Source: Brachycybe producta
Taxonomy: Eukaryota > Arthropoda > Diplopoda > Playtdesmida > Andrognathidae
DNA: 64,000 nucleotides
NCBI GenBank assembly: GCA_036925085.1
Contig: JAUPFP010000003.1
Span: 4,217,501-4,281,500, forward strand
Direction of reading: 5' to 3'
Numbering within the stretch: position 1 is the stretch's first letter; each line of letters starts with the position of its first letter. This document shows positions 31,124 to 43,122 of this stretch, one piece after another. Under the pieces are notes generated by a model. The model made no database searches. It saw nothing but the letters and a program-made list of their open reading frames with translations, and was not told where the DNA came from. Position numbers and translations under genes: made by a program.

Positions 31124-31536
31124 TAAAGCCTCGTTTTCACGGCGATAGTTCTATCGTGAGAGTAGCTGTCATGATAGTTGCGATAGTTCACTCACACGAT
31201 GGCAACTGTCCACATGTCTTGAAGTAACCGTGATAGTTCTGTCACGTGACAGTGTGACGTCTACTTCATAGATATCATTGAGTCAAACAAACAGTGTTGC
31301 CTCTATCCCTCAGCCAGAAGCCAAATTTCCCTACAAAGTGAATATTTTCCTACAAGTGGTCACTCAACAACTATTACTATTGCAACTGTACTTATGAACT
31401 ATCTAGTCAAACGAGATAGTTGCTATAGCAACAGACAGGCAGTTAGAAATCGGGAAGAACTTCAGTTGGCTCCGCCCTTGTTATGACGAACGCATGCTGT
31501 CATGACAGCAGCAACTATCGTGAAAACCAGGCTTTA
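31124..31536. mobile_element. Element K2, complete K copy
   Basis: CTAAAGCCTCGTTTTCACGG...GTGAAAACCAGGCTTTAG. It includes half an F element at 31434-31494. Confidence 0.65.
31434..31494. mobile_element. Element F5, left arm only
   Basis: ACAGGCAGTTAGAAATCGGG and GGCTCCGCCC; the right arm is missing. Confidence 0.6.
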
Positions 31537-31540
31537 GAAA

Positions 31541-32295
31541 GAAAATTGTCATTTTGAACTTAAGGTTTCTGAACAAGTTTTGGATGTCGAAAATCTCGTT
31601 ATAGTATTTTTTTTTCCTCGCTTTTATTTAACTTCATAATTTGTTTGTTTGTCCACCTTCTGAAATATTTGAAATATATTAAGCCAGGTCTGTGTGTGTG
31701 TAACATCGGAATTTATATAAATTTAAATGAATAAATGAACCGCTTTTTTTTCTTCTCAAGGTCAACTATATGTTGCACACTCCCCATCCAAGAACCCCAT
31801 GATATTAAATTGTAGAGGGGAAAAGGTTGGAAAGTGTAGAGGGGGAGAGAGAAAGAAACGTGGAGGAAGGAAAAAAGGGGTAGGGGGTGACTGAAATTGA
31901 AATGAAAGGAGTAAAAAAGGAACAAACGATGCGCATGCGCACACCAGAGAAAATGAAAAACTCATTTTCTCTTTCAAATATAAAAAGGGGAGGGGATAAT
32001 AGCAGCAAAATTAAACTACAGTTTATCACAGGCAATTGTGCCCAGCATTAGAATTTATTTTGCTCAGCCCTTTTATGAACGTCATCAATTTCTAATTGGT
32101 TTGTTACTTGGTCTGACGTCATAAAAGGGCGGAGGAAAAGAAATTCTAATGCAGGGCACAATTGCCAGCGAATTTTGCTCCCGTCATTTATGACAGTTTG
32201 AAAATATAATTCACTCAGCACGGGGATTGAACCCATGACCAACATTACCTTTGCCTGACAGTCCGAGACACTAACCACTACACCATCAAAACAAG
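31541..32295 (-). mobile_element. tRNA-headed SINE copy 2, split by G2
   Basis: On the - strand: GTGTAGTGGTTAGTGTCTCG (A-box-like) and GGGTTCAATCCCCGTG (B box), then after G2 the same tail as copy 1 (ACAAACAAACAAATTATGAA). Confidence 0.7.
31680..32196 (-). mobile_element. Element G2 inside the SINE
   Basis: Inverse copy of G1 in full order, ending in the CGTCATTTATGAC hairpin half. It carries the inner ACAGGCAATTGTGCC module (32028-32166). Confidence 0.7.
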
Positions 32296-32369
32296 ACACA
32301 ATTATAGTTTCTTTGTTTTTACTTTTTAGACCTTTCTTTTGTTTTAACCATCGTGAAAACGAGGCTTAA

Positions 32370-33023
32370 AATTCCATTCATTCAACGACCTGAGAAAAAT
32401 TCCTAACCTCAGTTTTTTTTCTTCTTCTTTCTTTTCTTTCTAAAAACTTCTCACTTTCAGGCAAAATTGATGGAAAAAAAAAATAGTTAAATAAAGAGAA
32501 AGTTTCTTCTAAATCTCTCCAACCACTCAAAACCCTCCTCAAAATTCGAGCTGTTAAGATTTCAAGTGTTTCGAATTCGAAAGACAATTTTTTTTTAAAA
32601 AAAAACCAAACATCAAAAATGCAAACTAAATTCATTTCTTTATCTGCTTTATATGACACTTATGAATTATTTATTTATTCTTCAAATAAGATTAATATCA
32701 AATAAACATCACGAAAAAAACAAGCTTTTAAAACAGCTTGAGTTTCTCTCCCCCCTTTCCTCCCCTTTTGCAAAGCGAAAAAAAAAAAATCAGTCATTCT
32801 ACACAATTACTATTCAATGCACAAAATTTACTAATTTTGTAGTAAAAATGTGAACACATTTCCTCAGTGTTGGGGGGGAAGGAATTTGTCAAAAAACAAA
32901 TGAATTATTGAATTACTACAAATAAATTGCTTTTAAAAGTAATTAGTAATTCACCACGTTGCATTTGATGCTTTGTAATCATCATTTCCGGCACCTTTTC
33001 CCGCAATAAGCAGGGTCGGCCTT
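32370..33023. other. AT-rich stretch, no gene seen
   Basis: Poly-pyrimidine and A-rich runs; no inverted ends found. Confidence 0.4.
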
Positions 33024-33477
33024 AAGCTTAAACTTCATTCACGCAACGTCGAGCGACCAACCTCGAGCGAGTGTCAGCGCACATGCGCGTCTTCATACCA
33101 TATACAAGCAACCATTAGCGACTTGTCAAAGCATCGCGACTTGCTACTCAGTCGCCAAGCTTCTGTTCAAACAGAAGGTTCAGGTCGCAAACGTTTCAAG
33201 TCGCTACCCAACAACCAATCAGAGACCAGATTTTTTTGTATATGACGTCTTCGATTCTCTCACTTCAATTTTAGTTAGAAGTTTACAGTGGAACTACATT
33301 ACTATAGTATTCAAGACATTTTTTATGACATCACACACCATGAAGACACGCCCAAAACGCTTGTAGTTGCAGCACATATGTAGTGTGTACCAGCGACTAG
33401 CAACTTGCTACTTCAAGTCACTATGCTAGTCGCTAGTCACAGACGATACGCTCAAGGTAGCATGTATGAAGTTCTAA
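33024..33477. mobile_element. Element M2
   Basis: AAGCTTAAACTTCATTCACG to TGTATGAAGTTCTAACTTT; same interior as M1. It abuts the 3' end of LINE fragment 1. Confidence 0.7.
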
Positions 33478-34500
33478 CTTTACAGATTCTATCTCTCCAC
33501 TCCTTTTGATTTTGTGCCACACTCCCAGAGACCCGACATGCCCCCATATTCCGTTTTACCACCACATTCCAAGCTTGTTTGGGCCTTCCTCTACCCCTTT
33601 TATCCCCCAGGTCCAAACTCATCACCTGTTTCAGCTTCTTCATGTCCCCACTCCTAGTTACCTTGGTTGGGATAGTTTACTTGCAAGACGTTCAGATTTT
33701 AGTCTTAATATCTTTAATCGAATGCTAGAAGGCTCTTGCCCTAAACCTACTTCAAGTGAACTTTGCAGGGCATTATATTTGTGTAGGGTTGAATACTCTA
33801 ACAAGGTTGGAGAGATTTTTGCACGAACAGATTCTTATTACTGGTCATTTGTCCCTAGGGCGATTCGACAATGGAACTCGCTTGCCGGGGATTTTGTGCA
33901 GGAAAAACGTATTTTATGGAAGTCATAATTTTGTTTTGTTTTGACAATGCATATATTTGCAGCATTAAAAATATTGAAATTGTTGTTGGGTTTATATCAA
34001 TGGGGTTTTATATTTTCTGGTTTTGACAATGCATTTTCTATGCTGCACTTGGACTTTTGTCCCTCTGCCATAGGCCTTTATGGCTGCTTGCAGAGTAATT
34101 TAAAAAAAAAATACATGCCAAACCACCTCAGCATATTTTCCTACAGATTTTCTACTATGCTTGCACCCCTATACACTCACCACTATGCCTACCTCCGAAC
34201 TTACCCCAAACATAAACCATAGCATTCGCATTAAAGCCACCCACAGTCTATCCTCTTGCTTCTTCTTGGCTGCCCCAACATCTTGACCCATATAACATAG
34301 CTGGTCTAATTACTGTCCTATAAAACTTGCCCTTTAGTTTTATTATTTAGCAACCCTCCTGTCACATAATTACCCCCAACAAGCCTGTCTCAACTTATGC
34401 CAACCTACTTTGATCCTGTTTTTAATTTCTAAATCTACGTGCCCATCATCCTGTAGGACTGATCCTAAATATTTAAAGTCATGCCCCTGTTGCATTGTAA
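33478..34500 (-). mobile_element. LINE fragment 1 (RTE/BovB-like reverse transcriptase C-terminus), split
   Basis: On the - strand, 34376-34483 reads HDFKYLGSVLQDDGHVDLEI then KNRIKVGWHKLRQACWG, the thumb region of RTE-type LINE reverse transcriptases. Near 34120 LRWFG is readable. After a + strand insert, 33643-33478 gives VMSLDLGDKRGRGRPKQAW and WRDRICKV, the C-terminal tail of the same protein. It is 5' truncated, with stops and frame changes: a dead copy. Confidence 0.8.
33650..34110 (+). mobile_element. LINE fragment 2, inserted in LINE fragment 1
   Basis: The open frame 33650-33928 ends LGWDSLLARRSDFSLNIFN...YYWSFVPRAIRQWNSLAGDF, the usual reverse-transcriptase tail (PRxIRxWNSL) of non-LTR elements. 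A 3' untranslated part with GCCATAGGCCTTTATGGC follows, then an A-run at 34101-34110. 5' truncated. Family not sure (CR1/Jockey-like). Confidence 0.75.
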
Positions 34501-34640
34501 TTTGTAATTAATTTAAATTCATTATAAAATTCAAATACTTTAGATTATTTGTTAATTTTTTTTTATTTTTGTTGTCAAACTATTCGGAACTATTCCTCAT
34601 AAATTAGTCAAAATAGATTGATTTACATTTAAAGAGACAA

Positions 34641-35223
34641 TCATTACCTCCAGAAATTTCTTTTCAAAAGATTGTCAAGAATTAACCAACGATTGTCAAA
34701 ACGATTTTTAAATTTTAAAATAAGCCAATAAAACCATAAAAAACTAAAAAAAAATGAAGTGACTTTTCCCGAGTCACCCCAAACGACGCCATTTTAAATT
34801 TCCAAAAACGAAAGTCTCTTCCCTATTTTTATGGCAAAGGTTGTCACCTCACATTTCCAGACATCCTTACTGAAATATAGGTATTTTCCCTATTCGTATT
34901 CAACTCAATACAACCTTCCATGTGGGGAATAATTCAAATATTAAATCCATATTAATTAGAAATGAAAGTAATGTGAGCTGGTGATCGCAACACATCAGAA
35001 TTCGAAGTAGAGGAGTAGACTTTGGGGGGAGTTTTGTTGCCAACGTCTGTTGTTTGGTGACGCATCTATCTGATAAAAGTTCATTTACATGAAGTCAACT
35101 GATTTTTAATTTTTTAAATTATATATTAATCACTAATTTTAGATTTTAAAAATCGTTTTGGTAATCGTTGAATCATTCTTGGCAATATTTTGACAAGAAA
35201 TTTCTGGAGGTAATGGTCCCTTT
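34641..35223. mobile_element. Element T2
   Basis: CATTACCTCCAGAAATTTCT on the left and AATTTCTGGAGGTAATGGTC on the right; same interior as T1 in the reverse direction. Confidence 0.68.
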
Positions 35224-35341
35224 CTGTATCCAGTTATGTAAATGTTTCCGTATGTTTTTGAATTTTATGATGCCAATCACTTTCTCGATTTTCTCATTTG
35301 TGCTATGGGTAACTAAAAAGCAATTGTAATTTCTTTTTTAA

Positions 35342-35545
35342 GGGTGGGTCCAGACTAGACGAGAACAACGAACAGAACACTGTTCGCGAACAGTGTGGAC
35401 AGTTTTCTCCGAACATTTCTCTGTAAAGCCGCATACAGGCCAAGATTAGATGTTTACGAACTGTTCGGAAACTGTTCAAAAGCTGCTCGCGAGCATAATG
35501 TATCTACCGTCAAGCTACACCAGCATGCTTTCTCCCATACAGAGG
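35342..35545 (+). mobile_element. Element L2, left part, TTAA-type
   Basis: TTAA (35338-35341) then GGGTGGGTCCAGACTAGACG as in L1, followed by AACAGTGTGG inverted words. The right end is not found; F6 lies in it. Confidence 0.45.
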
Positions 35546-35744
35546 ACAGGCAATTAGAAATCGGGACATACAGAAGTTGGCTCCGCCCTTTTTATGACGA
35601 CCGGCAACTTCTAATTGGTTGGTTATGTACTCTGACGTCACATGCGTTTTTAACGTTGAACCACACAACAAACCAATTAGAAGTTGCCGGTCGTCATAAA
35701 AAGGGCGGAGCCAACTTCTGTATGTCCCGATTTCTAATTGCCTG
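35546..35744. mobile_element. Element F6
   Basis: Exact 10-bp duplications CATACAGAGG (35536-35545 and 35745-35754). Full palindromic interior. Confidence 0.92.
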
Positions 35745-35754
35745 CATACAGAGG

Positions 35755-36340
35755 AGAGAACTGATGATGGCCCAGCACTGGCGACCAAATTAATAGAAAT
35801 TACTTAAGAGAACCACTGCTATACAGCCAAATTCCAAACCCTTGTCATTGTCTGAGATGGAAAACACCTTCAGAATTGCCTCTTAAAACTTTCCAACCGT
35901 TAATGCCATAAGTGTGTTTTCAACGGTAGTTAACAAGTATTTGACGTCACTAACACCTCATTAGCCTAATTAGGATTTGAGTCATTTGAATATAAGACGT
36001 TTGAAACTGTTTCTTTCCTTTTCTTTCGAAAACATCATTGTTATGCTTTAAATATTAGAACTCAACTCAACCAAAACAAAGAATAACCTTTTGTTGCAAA
36101 ATAAATAACATCATCATCAAAATTAGAACTTAACACGAACATTCCAAAAAAAATATATATATTTTCCTTTCAAAATTTTCTTCAGCTTTTCTTCTTACAA
36201 CTCCATTATAATTTATTTCGTGTCTACTGTAGAAATATGTCCTGAAAGTCAGGCACTAATTGCACTAGTAATAGTATTGGTTCGAACGTTTTATACAACT
36301 GGCCCGAACTGGGTACATTCAGTTAATAAACCAGTGGACG
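35755..36340. other. Stretch without recognised gene or repeat
   Basis: No inverted ends and no open frame with coding character; moderate AT content. Confidence 0.4.
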
Positions 36341-36352
36341 CAAACTGGTGGT

Positions 36353-37013
36353 CAGTGGCGTTGCTATGACTTGGTTGCGCCCCCCTGGGCTGCTTAAAAC
36401 GTTGCGCTCCCTTTTAAGTCCCCCTCCACTTAGCCTCATACTGGGGGGGTGTGTTATTTTGATGAAGGGCGGATCAATAGTAACAGTCGCAAGGTTAGGT
36501 TTAGTAAAATGAAGCTTGTTGCAGGGGGCCTGGGGGGCACAGCCCCCATTTTTTTTTTTTAGAGTTATTGCATCAAATTTGTATATTTTTTCCAACCGTT
36601 CCTCTCATTGAACAAATTAGGGAACAGTCGGAATAGTGGACTAATTTGATTTTATAATTCTTAAAAAAAAAAAAGTCGGGGTCTGCGCACCCAGACCCCC
36701 TGCAACAACTTAATTTTACTAAACCAAACCTTCGGACTGTTCCTACTATTTGTCCGACTGTTCGGACCGTTCCGACGTTCATCAAAACAGCAAACCATAA
36801 AAAAAATTCTATGCACTATAAAACGAAATGAAAGTCGATTTATTTTCGAAAATAACTGAATAAATTAAGCGAGTGATTCGGAATCACTTGTTTAATTTAT
36901 TCACTTATTTTTTAAAATACATCAACTTTCATTTCGTTTTTTTGCGCCCCCAAACCTCCTGCGCCCCCCCCCCCCGCAGTTGCTGATCTGGCGGTTTCCT
37001 AGCTACGCCCCTG
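36353..37013. mobile_element. Element U, hAT-like with exact 8-bp TSD
   Basis: CAGTGGCGTTGCTA at the left, TAGCTACGCCCCTG at the right, exact duplication CTGGTGGT at 36345-36352 and 37014-37021. A poly-C run (36965-36976) and 'gtgattcggaatcac' hairpin are inside. The flanking CAGTGGACGCAAACTGG...TTCGCGG itself looks like a hAT end, so U sits in an older hAT. Confidence 0.85.
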
Positions 37014-37193
37014 CTGGTGGTTCGCGGGCATTTTCAGAAAGACGGTTTTGCTGGCTTATATTTTTAGTTTGAAGAAAACCAAATTAACCCGGTTTTTTTT
37101 TGGTTTAAACTATGAAATATGTTTTTCTAAAAAAAAAAAAAAATCACTACACTGACCAATAAGACACTGCCAAACTGGAAAGTGTATATTTTT

Positions 37194-37629
37194 TAGGAAT
37201 GGGCCATTCGAATCTTCGAATCTTGAAAAATATTCGAGATTCGAAAACTCGAATCTTCGCCGCTTTTTTTCGTCTTTCGAATCTTTCGAATCCTAACCTT
37301 TAAAAAAAAACTTAAATAAAAACTTTGGTTAAAATTAATTTTAACTCCATTGACGTCCAATAGAAACGTTCAATAACAACCCCCCCCCCCCCCCCCCCCC
37401 CCGGGCGATTGTTGCAATTTCGGTGGTCGACCCGAATCACCAATATTACCTTGTGGCAGTGACCCTGAGTGAAGCCACACTGTGTTTTTTATTATTAATA
37501 ATTTAATATTTAATATAATTTCATTTATTTGTATCTTTTTAATGAATAACATATGATTCTTATATGAAGGATTCGAGAATCTTTTAGGATTTGGATTCGA
37601 GAAAATTTAGGATTCGTCCCCCACTTCTA
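37194..37629 (+). mobile_element. Element D4, complete hAT-like family D, exact 8-bp TSD
   Basis: TAGGAATGGGCCATTCGAAT to CCACTTCTA, with ATATTTTT at 37186-37193 and 37630-37637. Its internal A-run is a 22-base C-run instead. This copy defines the TSD of family D. Confidence 0.88.
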
Positions 37630-37839
37630 ATATTTTTGCATATTGTGAATATTTTCATTTTTTATTCAAAGATCAAATAGTAACGTAACATAAATATTAA
37701 ACTAATTAGAAAACCAAGTGGTTAAAACCATTGTGGGCTACATTTGGAGAAATTTTGAATTAAATGCAGTTATCTTGCCTATTAATTTAATCGATTCAAG
37801 CGATATAGCAAAATATTAATGTCGTCATCAAGAAATACA

Positions 37840-38142
37840 CACCTGATAATTTAAATGCATTTAAATAATAAACGTGTTCTACAGAGCCCCCCCCCCCCCC
37901 CGGTGAAGGGCAAACAAACAATATGTCGTCGAATTCAATTTACTCAGTTAATAATCTGTTAAAATATTGAGTTAATACTTAAATATAATTATAGAAACAA
38001 TTGACGAAATATTGTTTTCGTATTTCAATTTAAAATCTTAATAATAAAGTCAATTTTTATTTGGTGTTCATGTCCTTAACTGGATTCCGTATAATTCACT
38101 TAAATGAATTCAAATTAAATGTGTTTAACTCAAGTGTGTACA
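37840..38142 (+). mobile_element. Element W1
   Basis: Starts ACACACCTGATAATTTAAAT, ends near AACTCAAGTGTGTAC, with CCTTAACTGGATTCCGTATA inside. An inverted copy lies at 62284-62560. It shares a GGATTCCGTA word with H ends but is otherwise distinct. Confidence 0.6.
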
Positions 38143-38762
38143 AGGTATAAGTGTTTCTGTGGCAGAGACACTGCGTTACATTTTTCGCTGAAACAATTTT
38201 TAACAAGTTATTTTTTTTTTAAATGTCATCCTTACATTACATACATTCTTTTGCTTAACATGTCAAGTTCGTAACTACTTAAGTCCTAAAAATTGTTTCA
38301 TCAAAAAGTTGAATGCCCTGTCTGTCTACCGTAGAAAAAGTACAATACCTTAAAATGATTTAAATTTCTGCTACTGAGAAAGAAAAAAAAAAAGCGTTTT
38401 TCAACTGGTTGTTGAAAAACGCATACTCGAAATGGTAAATACTAATCTTGCGAATTAACTATATAGCCGCCACAACATAACATGAAGGCTGAGACGTCCA
38501 AGGGGTAGATTTAAAAAAAAATTGAGGCTCGTGTCTGTTAAATGGAATAATAACAGAAAGCAAGAACCCTTTTGTTTAATTAACTCTTAAGAACGTCAAA
38601 CGTTTTTTTTTTTTTTTTTTTTCGTATCAGCCTAAATGACATAATCCTGATTTTTTTCTGTCAATCCCTCTGATGTCACTCACTTCATTTTATGGTGAGG
38701 CAACTATATGTAATTACATTGCATACTATCAACAGCTTAAAGTAAGAAAAATTCCCCAGAAT
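38143..38762. other. AT-rich stretch, no gene seen
   Basis: A 20-base T-run at 38602-38622 is the main feature. Confidence 0.4.
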
Positions 38763-39366
38763 CAGGGTAGCAGTGATTTAAATCACATTGATTTAAATCA
38801 AATAATTTTTTTAAAAAAAATCAAATGATTTTTTAAAAAAAAATATTCACATTTATTTCAACATTTAAATTCTACAATAAAAATAAAACAGTTCCAGGCA
38901 TTTTTCTCTATGTTTCCTAAAATAAAGCCCGGTGGCAGTCCTTTCATTAATGCATTATTTTTTTGGAAGATATACTTGAGGAAGTATCCCCAATTGACTG
39001 GTGGAAAAATCATTAAAGAGATACATACATATAAATAGTAATAGTAATCTATTTAGGAGCCTCAAAGGTAAACTGTGTTAAGTCACCAAACATAAATTTT
39101 ACAGTGGAGTTGTTTGAAAGTTTTTCTCTTCATTGATGGAATAGGACTTAACATGGTATACCACCATCTAGCGGCCGATGTCTAAAACCGTGGACTTAAC
39201 ACTGTTTACTGCTGGTAGAACTTGACAAGCCTTTTAAAAAAAAACAAATTTTACATCTTATGAAAATGTAAAATCGTGTTTTTTTTTTTAAAAAAAAAAA
39301 AAAGTGACTTAACACAGTTTACCTCTGAGGTACTGATTTACTTTGGGAACTGAAAAGGCTGCAAAG
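38763..39366 (+). mobile_element. Element E2, hAT-like, right end missing
   Basis: CAGGGTAGCAGTGATTTAAA and the same order as E1, including the CCTCAAAGG foldback module (39057-39330). Stops at about 39366. Confidence 0.7.
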
Positions 39367-40247
39367 CAGTCAACTCAGTTCTGTACTCAACCATAGCCTC
39401 CCTACATGGAGATATCTATATAAGGAGGCTATGACTCAACTCAATTCTGCAGTCAACTCAATTATTTAGTCAAATAAACTTTAGGCAACTAAATGTTTTA
39501 GTAAACTAACTAATCGACTAAACTAAAACTACCTTTTAGTTTTAAGTACGGTTTATATCTAAGAGAAATATTCTATGATTAATGAATGAGGTCTTATTAG
39601 CGTTAACTAATTTGACTAATTGGGTCAATTTAGTTTACTAAAAGTGTAGCTGCCACAGCCTTAAGAGCTCTTTAACTGAAATAGGTAGGCCAATAACGGT
39701 ATATGAAATATTACAGACTCACGAGTACAAGTGGAAACGATACTTTACACCACGCGTCAATGATTACACAAATAGTACGTGGATTTAAAGAGATTCAACC
39801 GTTCTTTTTTATATAAAGAAAAATAGAAAGATAAAGAGAACCCTGAAGAGAGGCTATACAATTAAAACTCACTCACCCACGACGATTTTCTCTAACATAG
39901 GAGATTCAATTGAGCTACCTACCTCCCCCTCCTTATAATCAATAATAATAATGTATTTATCTCGATACTCAGTAAAGCACAGATGCGTTTCGGCCGAATT
40001 ATTCGATTACTGATTTAACAAAGTCAATAATCATTTTTTTTTACATTTTCAGAAGATAAAGTAGCCATTACAAAATATGTAAATTAAAACAAACACATAT
40101 AATTGAACCCTGGTTATTTTCTGTATTTCAGATTCAGAAGCAACATTAAAAGGAAACTGAAAGTGATTAAAAAAAAAACTAGAAGAGTAAACGTGCACGT
40201 GCAACAGCAACTTAAATAACAAAAAAAAAAATCAACCCTACCAAAAC
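39367..40247. other. Stretch without recognised gene
   Basis: Between 39367 and 39560 'agtcaactcagtt' words recur; the rest shows nothing repeated in the window. Confidence 0.4.
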
Positions 40248-40452
40248 ACAGGCATTTAGAAATCGGGACGAACACAAGTTGGCTCCGCCCTTTTTATGAC
40301 GAACGCAACTTCTAATTGGTAGGTTATGTAGTCTGACGTCACATGCTCCGCCCTTTTCAACGTCACACAACACAACACACCAATTAGAAGTTGCCGTTCG
40401 TCATAAAAACTGCCGAGCCTTCTTGTGTTCGTCCCGATTTCTAAATGCCTGT
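40248..40452. mobile_element. Element F7 (CAGGCATTTAG subtype)
   Basis: Ends ACAGGCATTTAGAAATCGGG on both arms; flanks TACCAAAAC and CACCAAAAC, 8 of 9 matching. This subtype (with GAACACAAG in place of AAACAGAAG) also includes F8 and F14. Confidence 0.88.
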
Positions 40453-40485
40453 CACCAAAACAAAGAAGAAAAAAACTTTTTTTAA

Positions 40486-41014
40486 AAGATGGCTGAATAG
40501 ATATTTATTTTGTTTTCCTCCCCCCTCACCAGATGGCGCGCCTGCGTGACAATGATTTTCTAAAGGAGGTTTTTCTTCTCCAAATCCGTGGGTTTTGAGA
40601 AAATTTATATTTTTCAAAGTTATAGAAACTAGAATAGTTGGTGATAATGCTAAAAGTATTTTTTTCTCATGATGATATCTTTCAAAATAAACTTTTTATG
40701 ACCGTTTGAAAAAGGTGAAAATAGTTTTTCATGAAATCTCAATGGGGGGGAAAAAAAAACCCAAAACGGGTCATTTTTCAAACTGAACTGTAAAATGTTT
40801 ATTTTTTTTAAGATATTTCCATGAAAAATCTTTTTAGCATAATCTTCTACCATTCTAATTTTGAAAACAATTTGAGTTTTTTCATACTGTTCGTTGTTTC
40901 TAAAAAAAAAATGTTTGTTTGCTTGACGTTTTTGCATCCAAATTTTACAAAAAAAAACGTCTACGGAGCACCAATTGATGCGACAAAAGCAAAACAAATA
41001 TCTACTCAGCCACT
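40486..41014 (+). mobile_element. Element A4, nearly complete TTAA-type element
   Basis: Left GATGGCTGAATAGATATTTA, right AAATATCTACTCAGCCACT followed by TTAA (41015-41018); TTAA also at 40482-40485. The interior matches A1 and A2. Confidence 0.72.
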
Positions 41015-41036
41015 TTAACTGAAAAAAAAAACCCCG

Positions 41037-41276
41037 AATTAAATCTCGACTTTTAATCTCTTTTATTCGGCCAATTTAATTATGCCATGTTGGGCGCACC
41101 ATACTCTAATAATTTAATTATTGCTGCTACAAGAGGGCACTTGCAATAATTTAATTATTAGAGTATGGTGCGCGCAACATGGCATAATTAAATTGGCCGA
41201 ATAAAAGAGATTAAAGTCGACATCTCGAGATTTAAATAAAAAAAAAAATCTCGCATGTCCGTTACAGGGCTCCGTA
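41037..41276. mobile_element. Element H3, left end lost
   Basis: Family H core (GTTGGGCGCACCATACTCTA and inverse) and the right end GTTACAGGGCTCCGTA. It begins directly after A4, so the left arm was lost. Confidence 0.7.
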
Positions 41277-42098
41277 GAAAACCCGTGTTTAGAAACATTA
41301 AAAAATAATATGTTCACTAAAGATTTTCTTCAGCCTTTTTTTCTCTTATTAATTTGCAGAGTAATTATAATAAATTTATGAATTACAATAGACGTCGTCT
41401 ACCTTGGAAAATGTCCTAAAAGTCTACCGGTTGTGGTAGTAATAGTAATGTTCCTAAATGATCGAGGCCGGACATCCCGGTTTAGAGACGAAGAAGAAGT
41501 CATTATGTTCACTTGTAGCAACATGAGAAATTATTTTTTTTTTTAAATAAAATAAATCAATAACTTTTCTTTCCTTGTGTTTTTCAGACTTAAAAGGACA
41601 ACAACATTCTTCTCTCACAACACCACATTCACAAACAAGAATACTTTCAATAGTAGTTAGTGTAAGAGTCTAACTTTCTTGCTTTTCTTGAGAAAAAAAA
41701 AAAAAAAAGTTTCAACTTCAGTCTTCTTCTTCGTCATCAGCAGCATCTCGAGATTCTTCCGAGGGTTGGATGACTTCATACATCTTCTTCCCTTTTTTTT
41801 TCTATTTTTCTCAGTTTCTTAGAAGAAGAAAGAAAAAAAAAGCTAACCAAACATCCCTCTGGATATCAGTCACAACCCCACAAATACCATTCATCTCCAA
41901 AAAAAAAAAAAACTTCCACAAAGTTTGGCTTTTAATCATAAACAATCATGTAACAAATAACAAAGTTAGGGATGGTTCACACATGCAGAAAAAAAAAATT
42001 CGACTAAAAAAGAATTTATCTAATTTAAATAATTCTATTCTATTTATCTGACTGAATATGTATGCAGAAAATTATTTTCTTCTTGTCACATTTTCTAA
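41277..42098. other. Stretch without recognised gene
   Basis: Pyrimidine-rich and A-rich runs. No repeat family found. Confidence 0.4.
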
Positions 42099-42387
42099 GA
42101 GGCTACATCGAAAAAATGACTTCGAAAAATCTCCACAAAGAGCGCTAGCATCGTTTTTCTATTGAGCCCATAGACACAATGTTAAAGATAAAATGTTAAT
42201 TTTGAAAATACAAAGCTGTTGCAGCAGCAATATGTTTATTTTTCATATTTAAAGTTGTCTAATTTTGATGGTTCAAAGTGCAATGTGTACTTTAAATATA
42301 TGCTGATCGAGTGATAGAATGACAAAAAATTGGTAAGTGCGGCTAAATTTTTAAAAAATATTTTAAAATCGCGAATTTCTAACTCTC

Positions 42388-43122
42388 AAGCTTAAACTTC
42401 AATCACGCGACGTCGAGCAACCTACCTCGAGCGAGCGTCAAAGCACATGCGCTTCTTCATACCATATACAAGCAACTATTAGCGACTTGTCAAAGCGTCG
42501 CAACTTGCTACTCAGTCGCCAAGCTTCTGTTCAAACAGAAGCTTCAGGTCGCAAACGTTTCAAGTCGCTACCCAACAACCAATCAGACCAGATTTTGTTG
42601 CATATGGCGTCTTCGATGCCATTTTATATGACATCACACATAGACCTGTGCGCCGCCGGGCGAAACCGCCGCCGCCAGTGTTTTTGAAGCTAAAAACGCC
42701 GCCGCTCGCCGCTTGTACTTTTTTTTAAAAACCCGCCGCCACTCGCCGCCGGAGTATGACTTTCGGCCGCCGAATTCAAATTTGTTTTGGTTGGTTTAGT
42801 TTCAAAAACTGCCATAGGAATAAAATGATACCATATTCGATATTTATCGATATATGTTTATATGTATTTATATGTTTGATATGTTCAATTCCAGACGTCG
42901 GTAGTCGCCGCCGCCGCCGCTGCACGTATTTACCCTCGCCCGCCGATCAATACGCTACGGCGCACAGGTCTAATCACACACCATGAAGACACGCCCAAAA
43001 CGCTTGCAGGTGCAGCACATATGTAGTGTGTGCTAGTGACTTCCTACTTCAAGTCGCTATGCTAGTCGCTAGTCGCAGACGCTAGGTTCAAGGTAGCAGG
43101 TATGATGTTCCAGCTTTATGTT
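42388..43122. mobile_element. Element M3 inside B3, carrying N
   Basis: CAAGCTTAAACTTCAATCAC to TATGATGTTCCAGCTTT. The interior is the same as M1 and M2 except for the N insertion. Confidence 0.75.
42641..42972. mobile_element. Element N, CGCC-rich hAT-like element, exact 8-bp TSD
   Basis: TAGACCTGTGCGCCG...GGCGCACAGGTCTA with ATCACACA at 42633-42640 and 42973-42980. Arms carry CGCCGCCGC triplets, very unlike the AT-rich host. Confidence 0.88.

Larger units (their letters stand above)
30805..32366. mobile_element. Element K1, outer pair of GCCTCGTTTTCACGATG ends
   Basis: Left AAGCCTCGTTTTCACGATGA; right ACCATCGTGAAAACGAGGCT. Arms are built from CTATCG/CGATAG repeats. Between them lie K2 and a SINE carrying G2. 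Confidence 0.6.
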
